Assembly (NCBI GenBank): GCA_963741525.1 | Contig: CAVUIW010000017.1 | Coordinates: 50,667 to 114,666, forward strand | DNA length: 64,000 nucleotides | DNA from: JANNSX01 sp963741525 | Lineage (GTDB): Bacteria > Pseudomonadota > Alphaproteobacteria > Rhizobiales > Hyphomicrobiaceae | Direction of reading: 5' to 3' | Shown here: positions 59,259 to 64,000 of the stretch, piece after piece | Layout: each line of letters starts with the position of its first letter | Numbering within the stretch: position 1 is the stretch's first letter | Position numbers and translations under genes: made by a program | Notes under the pieces: model-generated | Told to the model about the DNA's origin: nothing | The model's input: the letters and a program-made list of their open reading frames with translations, nothing else | Database searches by the model: none

Positions 59259-59678
59259 ATCTTCCCACTCCCATACCTCCCGCTTGCCAGACCTTGTAGC
59301 CCAAGTCGGCCGCCAGAGCACGGGTGGTCCAGGGGTCATTCGGATGCCCCGGCGTGCCAACGCATTACCCAATTGGCTGGTGATCGATCCGCACACCAAT
59401 GCTGCGTAGCCTGCCATGTTCAGCCAGATCATCGCCTCGGCCAAGTGTTCGCTCTGAGCCCGTGTCCGCCGTTTGAGGAGCGGTGGGCTGGTTCATCCGG
59501 GGGCCGGAAGCGCCTTTTCCCCCAGCGCCGGCCGGCCGCCGCGGGAGCAGATCGCCGCATGCGGCATCGGCAATCGGGATTTCGCGCAATGTTCGGTTGA
59601 ACCCGGTTGGCCAATCGGGCAAGCGTCATATCCGCGGCTAGACGGAATGGCCCATCTGGACGCAGCCTGGAGTGATCG
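59259..59678. other. Intergenic region upstream of the SDR and FAD oxidoreductase genes
   Basis: 420 bp between divergent genes. The SDR frame stays open upstream to 59444 (AEAMIWLNMAGYAALVCG, SITSQLGNALARRGIRMTPG), which could be an N-terminal remnant of another gene but is not recognised. No clear promoter or repeat was found. Confidence 0.4.
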
Positions 59679-61094
59679 ATGGCTCATCAAGCCCAATCCT
59701 TCGACATCGCCATTGTTGGCAACGGCTCTGTCGCGTCGGCTCTGGCCTTCGAGCTGCAGCGCCGCAACGAAGGGATCAGCGTTGCTATCGTCGGTCCCAA
59801 AGGCAGGGCCGGCTCGGCATCGATGGCGGCCGGCGCCATGCTGAATGTGTTCGCTGAGCTCGATGCCGGTTTGCTGGACATTCCCATCTTCTCGCACAAG
59901 TTCGAGCTGGCCCGGAAAGCGACGGAGCTGTGGCCCGGGTGGATCGCCGAGCTCAGGGAGGCAGCGGGCGGCCAGGGCCCAGAGCTCAAATTCGGGACCT
60001 ACGTCCTGAGGAATGGTGCTGGCGACGAGCAAGACGATGATGCCTACGACGCCATCAAGGCCGCGCTGAAACGCTACCAAGAACCCTTCGAGATCACCGA
60101 TCCCCGCAAGATCGATGGCTACAATCCCTCGGTCTCCGGACGTGCGTTCGAGGCCATTCGCATCCCTCGGGAGGGATACCTCGACCCTCGCCGTCTATTG
60201 GCGACCTATGAACAAGCCTTCGCGCGCGGCGGCTCCGTGACCCAGATCGAAGGGACCGTCGAACGGGTGACGCTCGGCGCCGGCCAATCGAAACAGGTGA
60301 TCATCGCGGGCGGCACAGCCATCTCCGCCCCGCACGTCGTGCTCGCCAGCGGTGCCGAAACGCGAAACATCATATCGCAGATCCCCGAGATCAAGGACCG
60401 TGTGATCCCCCTGTTCTTCGGCATCGGCGCGGCGCTCTTGCTCGATATCCGCGTCGATGCACCGGCCGCCGTCATCCGCACACCAAATCGCGCCTTGGCT
60501 TGCGGAATCCACATGGTTCCGCAAGGGCCACGCCAAGTCTATATCGGCGCCAGCAACCAGATCTCGCCCTGGCCCGAGACGTCGCCGAGATTGACCAGCG
60601 TGCAGTTCCTCTCTGACGGCGCGATGGAGCAGCTGAACGCTTCCTATTACAACGCCGAGCTGAAACACGTGTTTCTGGGCTACCGCCCGACCAGCGCCGA
60701 CACGCTACCGATGGTCGGCGAAACCTCCGTTCCCGGCCTCTTCGTTCTGACGGGCACGAAACGTGACGGCCTTCACAACTCTCCGATCCTGGCCCAGGAC
60801 ATGGCCAATCGCCTCACCGGCAAAGCCGGCATCGTCTCGGAAACTCTCAAGCCCGAGCGCAAGGTCATCCGCTGGCTCTCGAAGGATGCGGGCGTCGAAT
60901 TGGCCGTCCGTCACTTGCGTGCGGCAGGCCTGCAACACGGACTGAGATTGCCGCGCTCCAACTGGGACCCGATGGTGGCGGACATGCTTCACCGCCATGT
61001 CGAGGAGGTCTATCAGAAATCGGGTGCCGATTATGGCATCCCGCCCGAGATGCTCGACGTCTACAGTCACGGGCATGTGACCAGCGATCAGTGA
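59679..61094 (+). CDS. FAD-dependent oxidoreductase (DAO family)
   Basis: 471 residues. FAD-binding start FDIAIVGNGSVASALAFELQ, ILxGSASMAAGAMLNVFAEL, a substrate domain (VPQGPRQVYIGASNQISPWP), and the C-terminal FLGYRPTSADTLPMVGETSV / GLFVLTGTKRDGLHNSP where DAO enzymes close the flavin site. About 100 further residues follow. The family includes glycine oxidase and D-amino-acid oxidases; substrate unknown. First gene of a tight plus-strand run (8 nt to the glycosyltransferase), so it may act on a glycan or lipid intermediate instead. Confidence 0.85.
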   Translation: MAHQAQSFDIAIVGNGSVASALAFELQRRNEGISVAIVGPKGRAGSASMAAGAMLNVFAELDAGLLDIPIFSHKFELARKATELWPGWIAELREAAGGQGPELKFGTYVLRNGAGDEQDDDAYDAIKAALKRYQEPFEITDPRKIDGYNPSVSGRAFEAIRIPREGYLDPRRLLATYEQAFARGGSVTQIEGTVERVTLGAGQSKQVIIAGGTAISAPHVVLASGAETRNIISQIPEIKDRVIPLFFGIGAALLLDIRVDAPAAVIRTPNRALACGIHMVPQGPRQVYIGASNQISPWPETSPRLTSVQFLSDGAMEQLNASYYNAELKHVFLGYRPTSADTLPMVGETSVPGLFVLTGTKRDGLHNSPILAQDMANRLTGKAGIVSETLKPERKVIRWLSKDAGVELAVRHLRAAGLQHGLRLPRSNWDPMVADMLHRHVEEVYQKSGADYGIPPEMLDVYSHGHVTSDQ

Positions 61095-61101
61095 GAACGC
61101 C

Positions 61102-62046
61102 GTGCCGGCAAACCCGACATTGTCGATCGTGACCTCGCTCTACAAATCGGAAGCGACGGTCGAGGCCTTCATCTCCCGGGCCGAGACGGCCGCGGCGCGG
61201 ATCGCGCCCGCCTTCGAGATCGTCCTCGTCAACGACGGCTCTCCCGACGCCACGCGCGAGAAGGTTCTCGAGCTTCTGCCGCGGCACCCCTGCGTCAGGC
61301 TCATCGATCTGTCTCGAAACTTCGGCCAGCTCGCCGCCATTCATGCCGGCCTCAGCCACGCGAGGGGAGACTACATCTTCGTGCTCGACAGCGATCTCGA
61401 GGAGCCGCCGGAGCTCGTCGAGACCTTCTTCGCTCGCCTCAAGGCAACCCCCGGCATCGACGTAGTCTACGGCAGTCAGCGCGAGCGCAAGGACCCGTTC
61501 CTGCGGGCGTTGACCAGCAACTTGTTCTATTGGTTCTTCCAGAGGATGACTGGTATCGCAGACCTCAAAAACATGCTCATTCTGCGCATCATGACGCGCA
61601 GGTTTCTGGACGCGTATTTGTCGATCGGAGACTATCATCTGTTCGTCGCCGGGTTGACGCATCAGACCGGCTTCGAGCGCGAGCAGATCGTCGTCGAGAA
61701 GGAGTACAAGGGACAATCGTCCTACTCGTTCAAGAAGCGCCTGATGATGGCGGGCAACGCCATTCTCTCCTTCTCGACGCAACCGCTCTATTGGATTTTC
61801 TTCGGCAGCCTGATCGCGGCCGCCGTCATGGCCGTTCTCTCGCTCGCCTTGCTCGTCTACCGGATATGGAGCCCGGACGTTCAGATGGGCTGGGCGTCGC
61901 TTCTCACGTCGATCTGGCTGGTCGGGGCCATCGTCACTAATTGCATGGCCATCATCGGGCTTTACATCGCCAAGGTTTTTGAGCAGGTGAAGGAGCGGCC
62001 GAGATTCATCGTCCGCCAAGTCTACTCTTCGGAGGCGCCGGCATGA
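61102..62046 (+). CDS. Family 2 glycosyltransferase with C-terminal membrane helices (GtrB/Dpm1-like)
   Basis: 314 residues from GTG 61102. GT-A motifs: LSIVTSLYKSEATVEAFISR, IVLVNDGSPDATREKVLEL, LSRNFGQLAAIHAGLSHARG, YIFVLDSDLEEPPELVETFF (DxD-type metal site). Two hydrophobic spans near the C-terminus (LIAAAVMAVLSLALLVYRIW, SIWLVGAIVTNCMAIIGLYI) anchor it. Such enzymes charge undecaprenyl phosphate with a sugar for transfer across the membrane. The stop overlaps the next ATG (ATGA). Confidence 0.92.
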   Translation: MPANPTLSIVTSLYKSEATVEAFISRAETAAARIAPAFEIVLVNDGSPDATREKVLELLPRHPCVRLIDLSRNFGQLAAIHAGLSHARGDYIFVLDSDLEEPPELVETFFARLKATPGIDVVYGSQRERKDPFLRALTSNLFYWFFQRMTGIADLKNMLILRIMTRRFLDAYLSIGDYHLFVAGLTHQTGFEREQIVVEKEYKGQSSYSFKKRLMMAGNAILSFSTQPLYWIFFGSLIAAAVMAVLSLALLVYRIWSPDVQMGWASLLTSIWLVGAIVTNCMAIIGLYIAKVFEQVKERPRFIVRQVYSSEAPA

Positions 62047-62792
62047 TCACATGGCAAATGTTTCGCGATCGCTGGAACCGCGAGAAGGTCTATACGCGAC
62101 CCGAGTTCTGGGACGACGCGGCGGAAAAGTACTACCGGGAGGCCGGCACGAACGTGTGGGTCAATCCGCATCTGAACGCCCATTTCCACGACACGGAGAG
62201 TGCGATCCTCCACGGCTGGGTCAAGGACCCGGCGGGTATGCGGATACTGGATCTAGGCTGTGGAGCTGGCCGGTTCGCACGAGAGTTCGCAAAACGCGGA
62301 GCCAAGGTCGACGCGCTCGACTTCTCGGCCAAGTCGATCGAGATCGCGCGAAAGCTGACCAGCGATCCCAATGTGAACTACTCAGTCGGCTCGGTCTATG
62401 ACCTCGAAGCCGATGGTGTTTACGATGTGGTCATTTGCGCCAAGGTTTTGAGCATCGCCTGCAAGGATCGAGACGACCTGATGGCGTGCCTCGGCAAGAT
62501 CAGGCGTGCGCTCAAGCCTGGCGGCCGGCTGCTGTCTATCGAGCTCTGCCACACGACATTCGTGCGCCGTGTCCTCTCGATGCGCTTCGCGGACTACAAA
62601 AGTGCGGTTCGAGAAGCCGGGTTCAATGTTCTGGACACCAAGGTGACCGCATTCATACCCGCGCGCATGGCGCTCGCCTTCTTCGAATTCCCCCGGTGGG
62701 TAACAGTCACTGGACTGAAGACGGGAGAAGCCATCGTAAAGGTTCTCCCCGCCACCAGCGACACCAAGTTCCTGTTAGCCGAGAAACGCTGA
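62043..62792 (+). CDS. Class I SAM-dependent methyltransferase
   Basis: 249 residues. SAM-binding motif I ILDLGCGAGRFAREFAKRGA, then VDALDFSAKSIEIARKLTSD, YDVVICAKVLSIACKDRDDL and the post-motif LRRALKPGGRLLSIELCH (RRALKPGGRLL). Translationally coupled to the glycosyltransferase, so the acceptor is probably a sugar or lipid-linked sugar; not established. Confidence 0.88.
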   Translation: MITWQMFRDRWNREKVYTRPEFWDDAAEKYYREAGTNVWVNPHLNAHFHDTESAILHGWVKDPAGMRILDLGCGAGRFAREFAKRGAKVDALDFSAKSIEIARKLTSDPNVNYSVGSVYDLEADGVYDVVICAKVLSIACKDRDDLMACLGKIRRALKPGGRLLSIELCHTTFVRRVLSMRFADYKSAVREAGFNVLDTKVTAFIPARMALAFFEFPRWVTVTGLKTGEAIVKVLPATSDTKFLLAEKR

Positions 62793-62842
62793 GATTCTGG
62801 GACACCGTTCGCCGGGATACACCCGCAGGAAAGCACCGCACA

Positions 62843-63466
62843 GTGGCGCAACGTGTCGAGAACATCTACCGGCTGGTAACGCTGCCCTGGTTTTACAACA
62901 GCGTGCAGATCGTGCTCGGCGCGGATGCCGCGCGCAAACGCTATGTCCGGGAGTTCATCCGGCCAGAGCCGGGGATGCGGTTGCTCGACGTCGGTTGTGG
63001 CCCGGCAACCATATTCCCCTACTTGCCCGATACCGATTATACGGGAATCGACCTCAATCCGAAGCACATCGAATTCGCGGCGGCCCGCTTTGGCGGCCGG
63101 GGCCGGTTCATCGCCGGCGATGTCAGCCAAACCCTTCCGATCGAGGACGGCACCGCATTCGATATTGTTCTGGTCACGGGGCTCTTGCACCATTTGGACG
63201 ACGACGCCTCCCGCCGCCTGTTGAGTCGCTGCGCAGAGTTGACGAAACCGGGCGGCCGCATCGTCACTTGCGATAACGTCTGGCTACAGAGGCAAAGTCC
63301 GCTTGCGTCGGCAATGAACCGTCTCGATTCCGGTTTGAACGTTCGGACTAGCGAGGGCTATCTGTCGCTAATCGATGGATTGCCTGTCGCCGTTGACCAA
63401 CACACGATCCGGAATATGTTCCGCATCCCCTATGATCATTTCTGCATGGTCATGACGAAAGCCTGA
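62843..63466 (+). CDS. Class I SAM-dependent methyltransferase
   Basis: About 207 residues from GTG 62843 (VAQRVENIYRLVTLPWFYNS). SAM motif MRLLDVGCGPATIFPYLPDT, YTGIDLNPKHIEFAAARFGG, IEDGTAFDIVLVTGLLHHLD and CAELTKPGGRIVTCDNVWL. It follows the previous methyltransferase gene by 50 nt on the same strand. The two are not close copies, so they likely modify different positions. Confidence 0.85.
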   Translation: MAQRVENIYRLVTLPWFYNSVQIVLGADAARKRYVREFIRPEPGMRLLDVGCGPATIFPYLPDTDYTGIDLNPKHIEFAAARFGGRGRFIAGDVSQTLPIEDGTAFDIVLVTGLLHHLDDDASRRLLSRCAELTKPGGRIVTCDNVWLQRQSPLASAMNRLDSGLNVRTSEGYLSLIDGLPVAVDQHTIRNMFRIPYDHFCMVMTKA

Positions 63467-63490
63467 TCAATCTCATGCCACGAGGCCAGA

Positions 63491-63880
63491 ATGTCCGAAC
63501 GCATCGAAGGCCTGCTTGCCATAGCCGCGCTCATAGCAATGAGCTTCGTCTTCCAAGTCCAGCTCAAGCTTCTGGCCAACGAGATCGGCCCGCCGCTCGC
63601 CCGCAGCGATCTCGATTGGAGCTGCAAGGCGTGGACGGTACTCCGGGCGCTCGCCGCCTGGCGGCCGGTCCTGATCGCGGTGCTCGCCGTTTCGCTTTTC
63701 CTGCTCTGGTTCATGGCTCTCACGCGGCTCGATCTTTCGGTAGCACTCCCCGTCGCCTCGCTGGCGCTCGTCATCAACTCCGTCGGCAGCGGCCTGCTGT
63801 TGGGCGAGGCCATGGGTCCACTGCGCATCGGTGGCGTGCTCTTCGTCGCCCTCGGGCTCATGATGGTCGTGAAGAGTTGA
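63491..63880 (+). CDS. Small EamA/SMR-like membrane protein
   Basis: 129 residues with four hydrophobic spans (GLLAIAALIAMSFVFQVQLK, VLIAVLAVSLFLLWFMALTR, LPVASLALVINSVGSGLLLG, IGGVLFVALGLMMVVKS). Pattern SVALPVASLALVINSVGSGL resembles ArnE/ArnF-type flippases and half-size EamA units. Next to a GtrB-like transferase it may flip the lipid-linked sugar. Confidence 0.72.
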   Translation: MSERIEGLLAIAALIAMSFVFQVQLKLLANEIGPPLARSDLDWSCKAWTVLRALAAWRPVLIAVLAVSLFLLWFMALTRLDLSVALPVASLALVINSVGSGLLLGEAMGPLRIGGVLFVALGLMMVVKS

Positions 63881-63882
63881 GC

Positions 63883-64000
63883 ATGCCTGCGCCCAGCGCC
63901 ACGTCGCCCGATCGAATTCCAATGGGTGAGAAGTCCAGCCATCGCCTGTGCGCGTCCTGCGGAACAACCGATCCCTTGCCGGCTGGATCGGACCTATGGC
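63883..64000 (+). CDS. Start of a gene cut by the window edge
   Basis: ATG 63883, 2 nt after the previous stop, opens at least 39 codons: PAPSATSPDRIPMGEKSSHR followed by LCASCGTTDPLPAG. The CxxC pair is like the short zinc motif at the N-terminus of some sugar methyltransferases, but too little is present to name it. Confidence 0.5.
   Translation, partial: MPAPSATSPDRIPMGEKSSHRLCASCGTTDPLPAGSDLW

Overview
The window is high-GC DNA from an alphaproteobacterium, most likely of the order Hyphomicrobiales (Rhizobiales). The evidence is the phasin-clpS-clpA block beside a SPOR-domain D,D-carboxypeptidase, an IalB-family protein, a PaiB/XRE-cupin pair, the ParC/ParE types, CHD-TolB-TPR cyclase architecture and several families of palindromic intergenic repeats typical of that order. 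No rRNA, tRNA, insertion sequence or CRISPR array was recognised.

Layout. 1-5.4 kb: clpA (partial), clpS, phasin, dac-type carboxypeptidase, a J-domain/VWA pair. 5.5-16.3 kb: amine oxidase, putA, panC, an ARPP-1-like secreted protein, SH3-like and trypsin-like exported proteins, a Crp/Fnr regulator, an M24 peptidase. 16.5-26.9 kb: adenylate cyclase, parE, an AP2-domain protein, fasciclin, ruvB, MAPEG protein, pyruvate phosphate dikinase. 27-45 kb: XRE-cupin regulator divergent from a B3/B4 protein, paiB, nlpD with a pcm remnant, rarD, parC, ilvE-like transaminase, DUF1194, yebC, RDD, pheT, a histidine phosphatase, a prepilin-peptidase-like protein lacking its aspartates, ialB, trmH, quinone oxidoreductase. 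45-59 kb: probable catabolic region with an enolase-superfamily enzyme, a polyamine/betaine-type ABC transporter, MBL hydrolase, TetR regulator, transaminase, and an SDR-Rieske-racemase operon, interleaved with folK, a NYN protein and a uracil-DNA glycosylase. 59.7-64 kb: a plus-strand operon of FAD oxidoreductase, membrane glycosyltransferase, two methyltransferases and a small EamA-like protein, probably for surface-glycan or lipid modification.

Two things stand out. First, three copies of a ~165 bp element (1515-1680, 26981-27142, 50065-50228) share a strict design: two hairpins with conserved outer stems, copy-specific perfectly paired inner stems and 20-23 nt loops. One outer stem shows a compensatory base-pair change. 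I do not recognise this family. Second, about 47 single-base frameshifts lie between 5.5 and 48.1 kb, nearly all insertions. Where flanking protein motifs fix the reading, the extra base and the preceding third codon base are synonymous alternatives. This looks like a consensus built from two strains, with both wobble alleles written in series, rather than real gene decay. From 48.2 to 64 kb no gene is broken.

Frameshifted genes are therefore given as one CDS spanning all frames, and the shifts are noted in each entry. All names rest on motif recognition by eye; no database search was run.
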